The notes below the pieces were generated by a model. The model made no database searches. It was not told the origin of the DNA and saw only the letters and a program-made list of their open reading frames with translations. A stretch of 64,000 bases of DNA, taken from NCBI RefSeq assembly GCF_029892065.1, contig NZ_CP120375.1, positions 434,001-498,000 of the forward strand. Reading direction: 5' to 3'. This DNA is from Sinorhizobium garamanticum. GTDB taxonomy: Bacteria > Pseudomonadota > Alphaproteobacteria > Rhizobiales > Rhizobiaceae. A program made the translations under genes and the position numbers. This document shows, in pieces, positions 40,990 through 50,771 of the stretch (the first letter of the stretch is position 1; every line of letters begins with the position of its first letter).

Positions 40990-41778
40990 TCAAGGCATAA
41001 GGCGTCGTCGGAGCAATGCAGTCGACAAGAAAAATGGTACTACTACGTAGATGCAAAGAGCGCCGACATGCAGACCGACGTCGACTACCGGGCGGCCGAG
41101 CATTGTCGGACGGATGACTTCGATCGAATGTGCCAGCGGCAAGAATCGTGTTACATGTTGAAAAGCGCCAGGCAGTTGGTCGACTGGAAAGACAGCGCCG
41201 GACAGGAACAGCATCGGTGTGATGACGAGCGTCTGATAGAATATGAAATAGTCGTAGCTGGGCGCAAGTGCCGTGACGAGCATGGCTAGGCTCGCAAACG
41301 CTAGGCCGGTCAGGGCAATGACCGGCAGCGCATAGAGGACGGACAACCATTCCGCGTAGCCCAGCATGGCGGCGACAATACCGATTCCGGTACCCGCCAG
41401 AGAGGCCTTGGTCGCTGCCCACGCTAATTCACCGAGAACGATATCGCCGATCGTGACCTGTGTGTAAAGGATTGCTTCCCAGGTGCGCTGAGCGCGCATG
41501 CGGGCGAAAGTCGCGTAAATCGTTTCGAAGGTCGACGCGGTCATCGCGCCTGTCGCGACCATTCCGGCCGTCAAAAATGCAATGTACGATACGCCGTCAA
41601 CGCGCCCCACCATCATTCCCAAGCCAGTGCCGAGGCCGAACAGGTAAATCATGGGGTCGGCGAGGTTGCCGAGGATCGACGCAAGCGCGACTTTTTTCCA
41701 TGCCAGATAATTGCGACGCCATACGGCAACCCAGTTCCACCCGTTGGCGGGCAGAGCCGCCGCATAAAGCTTCCACAT
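40990..41778 (-). CDS. nodJ: Nod factor exporter permease NodJ
   Basis: ABC-2 type inner-membrane permease of 262 residues with about six hydrophobic segments (for example [35 protein letters not shown]). With the ATPase NodI it exports lipochitooligosaccharides. The start is three bases after the nodI stop. It is the last gene of nodABCIJ; nodS/nodU-type modification genes do not follow, so methylation or carbamoylation genes are not in this operon. Confidence 0.95.
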   Translation of the reverse strand: MWKLYAAALPANGWNWVAVWRRNYLAWKKVALASILGNLADPMIYLFGLGTGLGMMVGRVDGVSYIAFLTAGMVATGAMTASTFETIYATFARMRAQRTWEAILYTQVTIGDIVLGELAWAATKASLAGTGIGIVAAMLGYAEWLSVLYALPVIALTGLAFASLAMLVTALAPSYDYFIFYQTLVITPMLFLSGAVFPVDQLPGAFQHVTRFLPLAHSIEVIRPTMLGRPVVDVGLHVGALCIYVVVPFFLSTALLRRRLMP

Positions 41779-41781
41779 CGT

Positions 41782-42867
41782 TCAGTCCTTCAGCTCACGC
41801 CCGGTCAACCGTAAGAAGACGTCCTCAAGATTAGGCGGACGCTGTAGAATGCGCAGACCCGCGCGCCCGTCCAACTGCACTCGCACCTGCTCTGGGTCGG
41901 GGGCATAACAGAAGAGGGTCTCGCCGCTCACCTCGATGTGCCGCGCGTATGAACTCACCAGCGCAGTCAACTCATGGGGATTCCCACCGTAGACCTCAAG
42001 CACCTCGCAACCGATCTGCTCGTCTATCAGCACGTGAGGCTGGCCTTCGGCGATCTTGCGCCCTTCTTCGAGCACACACAGCCGGTCGCACAACCGCTCG
42101 GCTTCTTCCATGATATGGGTGGTCAGGAGAATCGTCTTGCCGCGTGCCAACAGCGAGCGCAGCCGTTCCCAGATCAGGTGGCGCGCGTGCGGGTCGAGTC
42201 CAGTGGTCGGCTCATCCAATATCAGGAGTTGGGGGTCGTTGATGAGCGCACGCGCCAGTGTCAGGCGCCGCTTCATGCCGCCGGATAGGTCCGCGACACG
42301 GGCATCCGCTTTGCTCTCCAGGCGCGCAAATTCAAGGAGCGATGGGATTATCGCTTCGATCTCGTGCGTGCTCATCCGGAAGTAGCGCCCGAAGACCAAC
42401 AAGTTCTCGCGCACCGTGAATTCCAAGTCGAGGTTGTCGAACTGCGGAACTACGCCGATACCCATCCGTGCTAGACGAGCCCGCGCCGGCACTGGCACCC
42501 CGAGCACAGTGATCTCACCCGCATCAGGCGTTGTCATGCCGAGGATCATGCGCGTGATCGTGCTTTTCCCCGCGCCGTTCGGCCCTAACAGACCGAAGCA
42601 CTCACCCGCCGCAACGGTGAACGATAGCCCATCGACAACGGATCGGTCACCGTATGACTTTTTTACGCCGGCAAGATCGATTGCCACGGTTGCCATGGAA
42701 TCCGGTGTGGAAATCTTGACGCTTAAACCCGTGTGGCGCTCCCGTTCGAACGGACTCGGCTCAAGGGGGCACAGATCCTCTGGGGCCAACTCACGATTTA
42801 ACAATTGAGTTTTCGCTTTCTTTTCCAAAACTCGCCCGTTTACGGTCATCCGACTATCACTCGCCAT
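41782..42867 (-). CDS. nodI: Nod factor exporter ATPase NodI
   Basis: ABC ATPase of 361 residues. After an about 57-residue N-terminal extension the core begins at [16 protein letters not shown]. Walker A is GPNGAGKST, the signature is [16 protein letters not shown], Walker B is [12 protein letters not shown] and the H-loop lies in [11 protein letters not shown]. It energises NodJ. The ATG overlaps the end of nodC by 11 bases, and the alternative internal ATG ([10 protein letters not shown]) would remove the extension; both are possible starts. Confidence 0.95.
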   Translation of the reverse strand: MASDSRMTVNGRVLEKKAKTQLLNRELAPEDLCPLEPSPFERERHTGLSVKISTPDSMATVAIDLAGVKKSYGDRSVVDGLSFTVAAGECFGLLGPNGAGKSTITRMILGMTTPDAGEITVLGVPVPARARLARMGIGVVPQFDNLDLEFTVRENLLVFGRYFRMSTHEIEAIIPSLLEFARLESKADARVADLSGGMKRRLTLARALINDPQLLILDEPTTGLDPHARHLIWERLRSLLARGKTILLTTHIMEEAERLCDRLCVLEEGRKIAEGQPHVLIDEQIGCEVLEVYGGNPHELTALVSSYARHIEVSGETLFCYAPDPEQVRVQLDGRAGLRILQRPPNLEDVFLRLTGRELKD

Positions 42868-44137
42868 TGTATGTGCCGTCAGATGTCACCAACCCTGGGC
42901 TTTGCACCGAGTTCTGCTTTCGACCGCTGTCTGGTACATTCGGCACGAAACCGCGCGACAGCCAATCGCTATTAGACAATGTACACAACGCATAGGCTTT
43001 CAAAGGAAGTAACAGAAAGAGGTTGATGGGTGTGTGCAGCGCGAAGCCCAAAAATCTAACTTGGCGAGCACGAACCGCTACAACACTGCAGCGTATCATG
43101 GTCATGGATGCAATCATCAAGACCGTCCACCACGGCACTGTGGCTGTCAGTATGAACTGTGCAAGGCCCGCCACTACCGACACGGCGAGTAACAGCGGCC
43201 CGATATTCTGCCCGATCACGTCCAAGGTGAGATAGCGGTCGAGGCCAGGTAGTAGATGGAGCGCTAGAAACGTGTCCCGGAACGTGCTGCGTGCCCAACG
43301 CAGTTGTTGGCACAGGTACGATCCAAGCGTGTCCGGCACGACTGTTGCCACGACGGCGTCCGGAACATACTCCGTTCGAAAGCCTGCTTTCAGCATGAGA
43401 ATCGTCAGATGGCGATCCTCACCGAAGTCACTTGGTCTGCCCCGAAACAGTTGCGTCTCGTATTGATCTAGCAGGGAAACGAGCGCGGCCCGCCGGTACA
43501 TAGCACATGGGCCGCAGCAACACATCACGGCACCGAAGCGTGCCTGCGCCGCGCGTTCCTCGTTGCAGGCAAGCCAATACTCCATGTCGATCAATCGCGT
43601 CAGCCAAGTGTCACGCCGGTTGCTGGCGGTCAACTGGCCCATGGCCGCACCGACCCCCGGACTTTGCATCTTTAATGCGAGCTTGGTGACGACGTCGGAC
43701 GCGACAGTGCTGTCTGAGTCCACATTTAGCACCAAATCTCCAGATGATTGGCGTATCGCGGCGATCTGCGCTTTGCGTTTTCCGACATTCTCCGGGAGCA
43801 GAATAAAGCTGAACCTCGGATCGCGCGCATAAGCATCATGTACACGCACCATGGCGTCGCGGTTCCTAGAACCGTCATCAACGACATAGACTCGCAGTTC
43901 TCCAGCATAATCCTGGTCTGCAATGGACGCGAGGCACGCCGAGAGGATGCGCGGGTCCTCGTTGAAGCAGGGGACGATAACATCCACGGCTGGCCGGCGG
44001 CCGGTCTCGACCCGTGCCGCCGAGACTACTGACCCGTTTGTCGGGCGAGCATAAAGGACCTGCATGCTCTTGTAAGCGGTCGAGAGGAGGGCATAGATCG
44101 CTATGGCGGCGGTGCTGGTTGTGTCAAGCAGATACAT
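42857..44137 (-). CDS. nodC: chitooligosaccharide synthase NodC
   Basis: Membrane glycosyltransferase (GT2) of 426 residues that polymerises UDP-GlcNAc into the Nod factor backbone. An N-terminal hydrophobic segment is followed by [27 protein letters not shown] (DxD metal site), GEDRHLT (catalytic Asp) and QQLRWARST (QxxRW). Two or three further membrane spans lie at about 310-390. The ATG is 23 bases beyond the nodB stop with GAGAG upstream. Confidence 0.97.
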   Translation of the reverse strand: MYLLDTTSTAAIAIYALLSTAYKSMQVLYARPTNGSVVSAARVETGRRPAVDVIVPCFNEDPRILSACLASIADQDYAGELRVYVVDDGSRNRDAMVRVHDAYARDPRFSFILLPENVGKRKAQIAAIRQSSGDLVLNVDSDSTVASDVVTKLALKMQSPGVGAAMGQLTASNRRDTWLTRLIDMEYWLACNEERAAQARFGAVMCCCGPCAMYRRAALVSLLDQYETQLFRGRPSDFGEDRHLTILMLKAGFRTEYVPDAVVATVVPDTLGSYLCQQLRWARSTFRDTFLALHLLPGLDRYLTLDVIGQNIGPLLLAVSVVAGLAQFILTATVPWWTVLMIASMTMIRCSVVAVRARQVRFLGFALHTPINLFLLLPLKAYALCTLSNSDWLSRGFVPNVPDSGRKQNSVQSPGLVTSDGTYNGE

Positions 44138-44160
44138 GGGCTCTCGTCTGTTCAGTGATG

Positions 44161-44802
44161 CTAGGGAAGTGCACGAATTGCAAAGCCACGCCCATGCAGC
44201 ACCGGGATGATACGGGAAAGGGCCAAAAGAGTTTGGTCACGCAGACCGAGAAGCTCAGCCTCATCGGGAGGACAGCCGTCGTGCAGAAGCACGATTGCGC
44301 CAGGTCGAGCAGTGGAAAGTACTGCGTCAACAATCGCGTCGACGCCTGGGCGAGACCAATCTCGAGGGTCTGACGACCAGTGGATCGCCCGAAGTCCGGC
44401 GCTCGCCGATGTGGAAAGCACGTCCTCGCTCCAGGCCCCGTAAGGCGCTCGTATATGGCGGACCTCAGCCTGGGGACACGCCGAGATAATGGCCTTATTT
44501 GCCTCGATTATCTCACGTTCTACTTCGTGGGGTCCGCATGTTGACAGGTCCGGATGAGTCATCGTGTGGTTAGCAACCTCGTGACCTTCCGCGACGATAC
44601 GTCGGATGAGTTCCGGCTGCTCTTTCGCATACGCACCGATGACGAAGAACGTCGCCGGCACCCGGTATTCAGCCAGGACATCCAGTATCTGCGGCGTACA
44701 AAATGGATTGGGGCCATCGTCAAACGTCAGGTAAACGCTGCGATCTTCGGTGCCGCCGGCGCTATCAACCGGCACTTCGCGCAGATAGTCGAGTTGTGTC
44801 AC
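44161..44802 (-). CDS. nodB: chitooligosaccharide deacetylase NodB
   Basis: Polysaccharide deacetylase (NodB homology fold) of 213 residues. It removes the N-acetyl group from the non-reducing end so that NodA can acylate it. Motif 1 is TFDDGPN (catalytic and metal Asp) and motif 2 HTMTHPD (HxxxH metal ligands); motif 3 is RAPYG. The start is GTG (44802), overlapping the nodA stop by four bases (GTGA), which gives the family N-terminus ([10 protein letters not shown]); the longer frame to 44844 overlaps nodA too far. Confidence 0.96.
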   Translation of the reverse strand: MTQLDYLREVPVDSAGGTEDRSVYLTFDDGPNPFCTPQILDVLAEYRVPATFFVIGAYAKEQPELIRRIVAEGHEVANHTMTHPDLSTCGPHEVEREIIEANKAIISACPQAEVRHIRAPYGAWSEDVLSTSASAGLRAIHWSSDPRDWSRPGVDAIVDAVLSTARPGAIVLLHDGCPPDEAELLGLRDQTLLALSRIIPVLHGRGFAIRALP

Positions 44803-45389
44803 AGTTCTGGTCCGTTTCGTTCTATCAACGTGCCGGACGGCCACTCGCTCATGGTGCGTCCGATCGGAATTACCAAGACGAGCAGGTCCTCGGTGCGGGT
44901 GGGGGGCATGTAGGGATGAAAATCTGGAAGGGTCGACCGGACACTAACCCCAGTCAACACGCTAAGCATACCGGTTCGAGCATATCTTTCGACGTGGCTC
45001 CGCATGGCGTGCCGAACCGTACCGAAGGCGAAGGGGACGCCGAGCTCCTGCAGCGTTGGAAACAATGCGCTGACCGAATGACCGATGCCCATTCGCTCGA
45101 GATCCGGTCGCACCCCGTACAAACCCAATTCAGCCACGGCAAGATCAGTCTCACCAACCTTTATGAAACGGCGCAACAAGCCCATGTGACTTGCTATTCC
45201 GCGGGAGTCGTAGCCAATTGCACGTCGTTCCGGCCTCGCGCCGGCCCAACTTCGGCCGCCCTCGAATGGTTTCGTGTGGAACGCGCCCGTCGGCCCGTAG
45301 GTTTTGTTGAAGAACTCATTAAGCTCTGAGTGGTCTGAGCGTTCCAACTCATTTTCCCAGCATAGTTTCCACTGTACATCCGAGGACAT
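44799..45389 (-). CDS. nodA: Nod factor N-acyltransferase NodA
   Basis: Acyltransferase of 196 residues, the standard NodA length. It transfers the fatty acyl chain, here possibly built by NodF/NodE, to the free amino group made by NodB. The start at 45389 ([15 protein letters not shown]) matches the family, with GGAG about 7 bases upstream; the frame extends 21 codons further. Conserved [28 protein letters not shown] is present. First gene of nodABCIJ, about 210 bases downstream of a nod box. Confidence 0.97.
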   Translation of the reverse strand: MSSDVQWKLCWENELERSDHSELNEFFNKTYGPTGAFHTKPFEGGRSWAGARPERRAIGYDSRGIASHMGLLRRFIKVGETDLAVAELGLYGVRPDLERMGIGHSVSALFPTLQELGVPFAFGTVRHAMRSHVERYARTGMLSVLTGVSVRSTLPDFHPYMPPTRTEDLLVLVIPIGRTMSEWPSGTLIERNGPEL

Positions 45390-45597
45390 GCAAGAACTCC
45401 AGCTCGTTGTATTTACCCAAACACGATCAAAGCAGTGGTAGGATAAGCGCACGTTAGGCCTGGCAGGCGGATTTGACGCCGGTTGACGAGAGCCCCCAGA
45501 GCAGAACCGGTCAAATCAGGGACCATCCTGACTTCTTAAGTTTCCGTCGACGCCTTGATTGCGATTAAGTTCGCGGTCTTATATAAGCAGATCGCAA

Positions 45598-45645
45598 CAT
45601 TGGTAAAATTGATTGTGTGAATGCCAATCATCCACGCTATGGATA
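45598..45645 (-). promoter_or_regulatory. nod box facing nodABCIJ
   Basis: On the minus strand it reads TATCCATAGCGTGGATG through to CACACAATCAATTTTACC and AATG, matching the nod-box consensus over its whole length. It ends only nine bases before the nodD start, so NodD binding here could also affect its own transcription. Confidence 0.95.
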
Positions 45646-45654
45646 CCCTGAGAC

Positions 45655-46581
45655 ATGCGTTTCAAAGGCCTTGATCTAAATCTCCTCGTGGCGCTCGACG
45701 CTCTGATGACCGAACGCAAGCTCACGGCCGCGGCACGCAGCATCAATCTCAGTCAGCCAGCTATGAGCGCGGCTATCGCCCGGCTGCGCACCTATTTCGG
45801 CGACGACCTATTTACAATGCAGGGCCGCGAACTCATTCCAACACCGCGTGCGGAAGCGCTCGCCCCCGCGGTTCGGGACGCCCTGCTGCACATTCAGTTC
45901 TCCATCATTTCCTTGGAAACGTTCAATCCTGCCCATTCGGAACGGCGTTTCAGGCTCGTCCTTTCCGATTTCATGATACTCGTGTTCTTTGAGAAGGTCG
46001 TGCAGCGCGTCGCACGAGAAGCCCCCGCCGTCACCTTCGAGTTAGTTGCTCTCGATGACGAGCCTGATGAGCTTCTCCGCCGCGGCGATGTCGATTTTCT
46101 AATCCTGCCGGAATTGTTTATGTCGGGCGCGCATCCCAGAGCGAAACTCTTCGACGAGACACTCGTGTGCGTCGGCTGCGCCACGAACAAGCAGCTATCA
46201 GGACAGCTTTCCGTCGAAACATATATGTCGATGGGGCATGTTTCAGCTAACTTCGGGCGTACGGTTAAGCCCAACATCGAGGAGTGGTTACTGGGGGAGC
46301 ACGGGATCATGAGACGTATCGAACTCGTCGTGCCGGGCTTTACCTTGATCCCGCCGTTGCTATTACACACCGACCGTATAGCCTCCGTGCCGTCGCGTCT
46401 CGTCAATTATTTCGCAAAAACGACACCCCTGCGGACCGTCGAACTTCCGGTGCCAGTTCCTCCATTCACCGAGGCTATCCAGTGGCCCGCCGTCTACAAC
46501 AGTGATCCTGCAAGCATCTGGATGCGGGAGTTATTGGTAGAGGAGGGGGCTCGCATGAAAGCCCAGTCGGAAACCTCTTAG
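45655..46581 (+). CDS. nodD: flavonoid-responsive LysR regulator NodD
   Basis: 308 residues, the standard NodD length. [20 protein letters not shown] begins the N-terminal winged helix-turn-helix (recognition segment [17 protein letters not shown]), followed by a ligand-sensing domain. NodD binds nod boxes and activates nod genes when a plant flavonoid is present. It diverges from nodA over the shared nod box. It should also act on the nodH and nodF nod boxes 40 kb away and perhaps the site at 111. A second LysR protein, SyrM-like, is at 896. Confidence 0.96.
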   Translation: MRFKGLDLNLLVALDALMTERKLTAAARSINLSQPAMSAAIARLRTYFGDDLFTMQGRELIPTPRAEALAPAVRDALLHIQFSIISLETFNPAHSERRFRLVLSDFMILVFFEKVVQRVAREAPAVTFELVALDDEPDELLRRGDVDFLILPELFMSGAHPRAKLFDETLVCVGCATNKQLSGQLSVETYMSMGHVSANFGRTVKPNIEEWLLGEHGIMRRIELVVPGFTLIPPLLLHTDRIASVPSRLVNYFAKTTPLRTVELPVPVPPFTEAIQWPAVYNSDPASIWMRELLVEEGARMKAQSETS

Positions 46582-46866
46582 ACGTTACTAAACGGAATCG
46601 CTTGCGCCGTCAGGCTTTTCGGAAGCCTCCGCCAACGTGTGAACTGCATAGCGCCAGTCGATGGGCAGCAGACATTTGAAAGGGATTGCCGAAACACTGC
46701 ATTACCTGCCGGCATGCACCACGATCGCGAAAACAGAGATGCCTCAATGAGTTGGTGACTTCCTGAACTGAGCCAACTAAGCTAGGCGTCTTGCTGTAGA
46801 TCGAATCTGGACCCCGGCGCGCCGAAAAATGCAATCGACAGAGGAAGGCGCACCGGGGAGGTAACT

Positions 46867-47297
46867 ATGCCGAGTATTAACCCCGAGAAAAAGAGAGGCA
46901 GGCACAACCCTGTGGATGTTCATGTCGGCCGTCGAATTCGCCAACGGCGCGTCTGGCAGCAGATGTCGCAGGCGGCGCTCGGCCAAGCCATCGGGGTGAC
47001 ATTTCAGCAGGTACAAAAGTACGAAAGAGGCTCGAACCGGGTCGCTGCGAGCCGCCTTCAGCAGATAGCCGAGGCTTTGGACGTGCAGCTTCATGCTTCT
47101 TTGAGGGCATGCCTGACAAAACCGAATCGAGCGGGCACGACGCTGCCAACCAAGCCGACATCCCGCCCGAAGTGATGGAAGTCGCGGCGAGCGGGGAAGG
47201 GGTCGAACTCGTCCGGGCGTTTTCCCGCGTCGGCGATCTTCAAGTGCGCAGTCGGATCGCAATGCTCGTCAAGTCTCTCGGCGAGCACGATTGGTAA
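46867..47297 (+). pseudogene. XRE-family helix-turn-helix regulator with a frameshift
   Basis: From the ATG at 46867 (GGGGAGG upstream) the protein reads a Cro/C1-type [39 protein letters not shown]. After LDVQLH near 47093 the natural continuation [12 protein letters not shown]...DLQVRSRIAMLVKSLGEHD is in another frame ending at 47297. Restored, it would have about 143 residues, the length of the common rhizobial XRE regulators of this type. As it stands it makes a 102-residue protein with an unrelated tail. A sequencing error could explain a single frameshift. Confidence 0.75.
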
Positions 47298-47804
47298 TGT
47301 AGCAAATTCGCCCGTGGTAATATGAAGGCACAGTGTTTTGGGGCCGAAAGGAGCCGGGCACAAGCGAGACAAACATAACGATCGTCATCGCCAGACCCAC
47401 GCGGGGCGCTCGTCCAGCGCTTATGGTGATACCAGCGGCTCCAGACTAGGCACGCAGCTATCCAAGGCCCCCGAGCGTGCCTGAGTGGCGGCGGTCAACA
47501 TTGAGCGCGGCAATCGTCGGTCGGTTGATCAATCGCACCGTCGGTGAAGGCCAGAAGTCGGTCAACGATCGCGCTGGGCATGGGGCTATCCCCGTCGTCA
47601 AAGCCTCACCGTTCGCGCAGCAGCAGGGAATCCATTGGCTTTTGTCGGTTAACTTCGAGCCGCACCAGTATGGGCGAGTTCAATAACCATGAGCCGCGCA
47701 CGACGTCGGGCACTAGAAATCAACCATACGTGAAGTCGCAGTTTGACGCTTGCGTTGAATCTGTAGTAACCCAAAATCATATGAGGCTCAGGGAGGAACT
47801 ACAG
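47298..47804. other. leader region before syrB, no gene seen
   Basis: About 500 bases. The frame open from 47544 runs in phase into syrB but its first part has no recognisable features and lacks a start signal as good as that at 47805. The promoter of syrB should lie here. Confidence 0.45.
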
Positions 47805-48254
47805 ATGGCTGATGAGAGTAAGGCGGGACCGTTCGCTACGATTGAGGCGAATGCGGGAACTAAAAGCCCCACTGCTAAAAAGCGGAGGTCGCCACGACTG
47901 CAGAAGGCGGCTGCCGAACAAGTTCGTGATTCCAAAGGGACGGCTGCTAAGCCCAGGAGGTATAGCGATCAAGAAAAAAACGATAAGCTCAAGCTAATCG
48001 AGACGCAAGTCGCCGAACGCAAGAGCACCCTCAAGGACGCCATCAAGAGCGCCGGCATATCGGAGCAGACCTATTATCAGTGGAAACGGGCAGCAAAGCC
48101 CGTTGATCAAAAGGACGACAAAACTCGTCCGGCCGGAGATGAGTTGGCAGATCTCGTTCAACTCGAAAAGGAAAACTCGAGGCTTCGTCAACTCCTGGCC
48201 GACAAGTTGCGTGCGGAGAATGCTGAGCTGCGTAAGCGGCTCGGGCTGGACTGA
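47805..48254 (+). CDS. syrB: SyrB-type regulator
   Basis: Small basic protein of 149 residues with GGGAGGAA before the ATG. An Ala/Lys-rich N-terminus (KKRRSPRLQKAA) is followed by a helix-turn-helix resembling the transposase-type HTH (TLKDAIKSAGISEQTYYQWKR) and a C-terminal leucine-zipper-like coiled coil (LVQLEKENSRLRQLLADKLR, ending in ELRKRLGLD). In S. meliloti SyrB represses syrM-dependent nodulation and exopolysaccharide genes. A second, truncated homologue lies at 60577-60848 on the other strand. Confidence 0.85.
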   Translation: MADESKAGPFATIEANAGTKSPTAKKRRSPRLQKAAAEQVRDSKGTAAKPRRYSDQEKNDKLKLIETQVAERKSTLKDAIKSAGISEQTYYQWKRAAKPVDQKDDKTRPAGDELADLVQLEKENSRLRQLLADKLRAENAELRKRLGLD

Positions 48255-48452
48255 AACCACATGGGGAGTCCGCTGGGAACGCAATTTTGCTCATTGGCGC
48301 GGTCGGCTCGCGAAAAAAACACGCAAGCTGCTGCATTGCCAATGCGCTCATTGACTGCCGCCAGTTGAATTGACGAGTGACGAGCAGTATTTGTCCAGAA
48401 GCGGTGGCGCCGATCGGCGTTGGCCGTTGATGGTTTCTTGCGGTTGAGACAT

Positions 48453-49049
48453 ATGAAAACACCACGGAGCTTCATTGTTGAATTCAAGCCCGGGCGGCGG
48501 CAGCCAAAGGGACGCCCGAACTCAATTTGGGGGGAGACGGACTTCGAAGCCTTGGCCCGCGAAGTGAAAGAGCAGGCACCACATCTATTCAATTCAACGG
48601 AGACGTCCCCAACGCCTGATGTAGGGGAGGGCTCGCAGGCCGATCCGAGCGCAGGTCCTGTTGCCAGAGACGCAGGTGACTTCGACGGTGCACGCAGACC
48701 GGTAGCCTCAGGCGACAGTGTAGAGGCTGAGGTGTCGAAGCAGCATCAGGACAATCCTCCCGCAGGCAATGCTGTAGTGGATCGGCAAGGGAGCTCTGAA
48801 GTCCCGCCACCTCGGACACCGTCAAGGAGCGGCATTTCTCGACGGCGCGAGCGCTATACAACATATATTTCGATGGGCGTGCATCAGGATGAGAGCGAGC
48901 AGACCAAATCTGTCGAACATGCGATCTCCCTCGAGGAAGTGGCGGCCCTTGACGCAGAAAATAAGCGACTCAAGAGTTTGCTCGCTGAGCAGATTCGTGC
49001 GGAGAACTTAGAGCTCAAGAAGATGCTTGGGCGGTTTAAAGTCACATAA
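48453..49049 (+). CDS. SyrB-associated coiled-coil protein, unknown function
   Basis: 198 residues starting MKTPRSFIVEFKPGRRQPKG. An N-terminal basic segment with SIWGETDFEALAREV is followed by a low-complexity middle and a C-terminal coiled coil (LDAENKRLKSLLAEQIRAEN, LKKMLGRF) that resembles the end of SyrB. A paralogue with the same opening and ending lies at 59709-60320 (-), again downstream of a syrB-like gene, so the two genes travel as a pair. No enzymatic motif. A partner or competitor of SyrB is a reasonable guess only. Confidence 0.7.
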   Translation: MKTPRSFIVEFKPGRRQPKGRPNSIWGETDFEALAREVKEQAPHLFNSTETSPTPDVGEGSQADPSAGPVARDAGDFDGARRPVASGDSVEAEVSKQHQDNPPAGNAVVDRQGSSEVPPPRTPSRSGISRRRERYTTYISMGVHQDESEQTKSVEHAISLEEVAALDAENKRLKSLLAEQIRAENLELKKMLGRFKVT

Positions 49050-49429
49050 GGTAGCGTTCAATCGCCGTGCATTCATGAAAGTACCATGCGATTGCAAAGC
49101 GCAGAATTCGAGACTGCGCATCACGCGAGCTGAACGTGCGCCAACGCGACCGTAATGCGCGTTAAGTGTTTCGGCGAATACGACGCGTGAGCTATTTGCG
49201 CGGATTTTTAAGTTTTCGGGCCGGCTCCAGCAGTTTTGAGGAGCCGAATCATCCTCACCCAGCAGCACCCATCGCCGATGGCCGTCGTGCGCTACGTTAC
49301 CCTGCTCTGTCCGTTGAGCCCGGTGATGAGGTGATGAGCCGCTGGAGCAGGTGGATGTTCCGTATTGCGCTATCACGTATAAGCGAAAAGCTGGACGTCC
49401 CCTCTCGACGGCATGCCAGTATGGTTGCG
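49050..49429. other. no recognisable gene
   Basis: About 380 bases after the SyrB-associated gene. Short frames on both strands, none with a known domain. Possibly the outer part of the IS110-like remnant that follows. Confidence 0.4.
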
Positions 49430-49810
49430 TTGAGGAGGAAAGCGCCGGTAAGACCAGCATGCTCGGCCGGGATTTGGCGAAGAGAACGATTCTGGTCCAT
49501 GCGGCCGGGCCGATGGCGCGGCGATTTTTCTCGAGTGGCAAACTGCTAGCATATCTCGATTTAGGCCTGCGCCGGAAGCAGCCGGCAGTTCGGGAGACGT
49601 TGCTTAGGCATCAGGTCCAATGGAGGGCCCATCTGTGCGGAGCGTTTGTCAAACGGCAGAAGAATGGATGTTGCTGGGCTGGCGGCGATCTGCAAAGCGG
49701 CGCTCTCCACTGTGTTCACAATTTTTGTGATCTGCTGATCCGCAGAAGACGCGAGTCATCAATGCCTTGCTCCGTCATCTGCGGCCGGCCAGCACTCTGA
49801 TTGCTGCCGT
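49430..49810 (+). mobile_element. IS110-family transposase remnant (second kind)
   Basis: GKTSMLGRDLAK, then AFVKRQKN followed in another frame by fragments resembling the DLLIRRRTQVINALR helix of IS110/IS1111 transposases. Several frameshifts and no intact end. It differs from the remnant at 28490-28867. It sits upstream of the nif remnant. Confidence 0.6.
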
Positions 49811-49919
49811 CAAACACATGGCCCATTGCCGGAGGAAGCGCAATCTCTTTGCACGGTGCCACGGCGCCCTTACTTCCTCCACAAGGTGCGCGAGGTGGAT
49901 CAGGACCTCGTGTCGGGTT

Positions 49920-49935
49920 TGTCGGGCCCGCGACG
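49920..49935 (+). promoter_or_regulatory. near-consensus NifA site of the decayed nifH promoter
   Basis: TGTCGGGCCCGCGACG is TGT-N10-ACG, one base off the TGT-N10-ACA consensus. It lies 89 bases before the -24 element at 50025, the spacing expected for nifH. Confidence 0.45.
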
Positions 49936-50024
49936 TGGCCCTTGTTTGCTAATCTCGTGTTTGTCCGAGGGTAAGTAGCTGACAACAAATCACAAAAGTC
50001 TTTTGTAGCTGAAGTCGGCCAAAT

Positions 50025-50039
50025 TGGCACGAGTTTTGA
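50025..50039 (+). promoter_or_regulatory. nifH sigma54 promoter with damaged -12 element
   Basis: TGGCACGAGTTTTGA has a perfect TGGCAC and correct spacing, but the -12 motif reads TTGA in place of TTGC, losing the near-invariant GC. It is therefore probably weak or dead. It lies about 80 bases before the nifH remnant. Confidence 0.7.
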
Positions 50040-50118
50040 AGCCTTCGTTGCAAGCGGCGAGAGCTGCCGACCGGCATTCATGTCGTAGTTGACGGATCGA
50101 ACGAAGGAGGAAAAGCAA

Positions 50119-50385
50119 GTGGCAAGTTTGCGTCAGATCGGATGCTATGGCAAGGGCCGCATCGACGAGTCCACATCCCAAAGTACCCTCGCAGCGCTTG
50201 CCGGCCTCGGGGAGAAGATCCTTATCGTCGGCTGCGACCCCAAAGCCGAGGGCACCCGCCTGATCCTGAACTCGAAGGTGCCGGACATAGTATTCCGTTC
50301 GGGCGGCGCGCGGCTGGTCGGGCTGATTTATAACCAACGCCAAATCGACCGCGCGTTCGACCTCGCCGAGGCGCTGGCGTCCCAT
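50119..50385 (+). pseudogene. nifH, internally deleted
   Basis: From GTG (50119, AGGAGG upstream) the sequence follows NifH for about 55 codons ([36 protein letters not shown]) and then jumps to [24 protein letters not shown], which lies near residue 190 of normal NifH. The P-loop GKGGIGKST has become GKGRIDEST and has lost the essential lysine. The region with the 4Fe-4S cysteines is gone. It cannot be a dinitrogenase reductase. Confidence 0.92.
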
Positions 50386-50771
50386 GACGGTGTGCTCAAC
50401 CGCGCTCATCAATGTTGGCCGAGTGGGCGAGCGTTGGAGCATCTCGTTCCTGGAAAGCTCGATATACGGCACCAAGGCTACATCAAACGGATTCCAGCAC
50501 ACCGCTGTGCTGCTCGTGAAGAACGGGGCCGATCCGCTTCTCGAACGCACGAAGGCGCTGATCGCGGAAGAAGGGGCAAGCCCGCGGAGGAGGCCGCGAC
50601 TCCAAAGCAAGCCCGTGCTTCTCAACCCCGGCGCCGCAAAGTCCCGTGCGGTCGTCATTGCGTTGGTGGAGATCGGCATCGCGATCGTCACCATGTCGGC
50701 CAAGAAATCGACGACCGCCGACAAGGAGCCCAGCAAACAGGTCATGAAGGTCGTCAACCCGAGGAAGGCTG
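50386..50771 (+). pseudogene. nifE, C-terminal fragment
   Basis: Directly after the nifH scrap, in another frame, come pieces of Nif[37 protein letters not shown], then [24 protein letters not shown] and [19 protein letters not shown]. NifE is the scaffold subunit for FeMo-cofactor assembly. The N-terminal half and nifD and nifK, which normally lie between nifH and nifE, are missing. The frame does not connect to a start. Confidence 0.85.
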
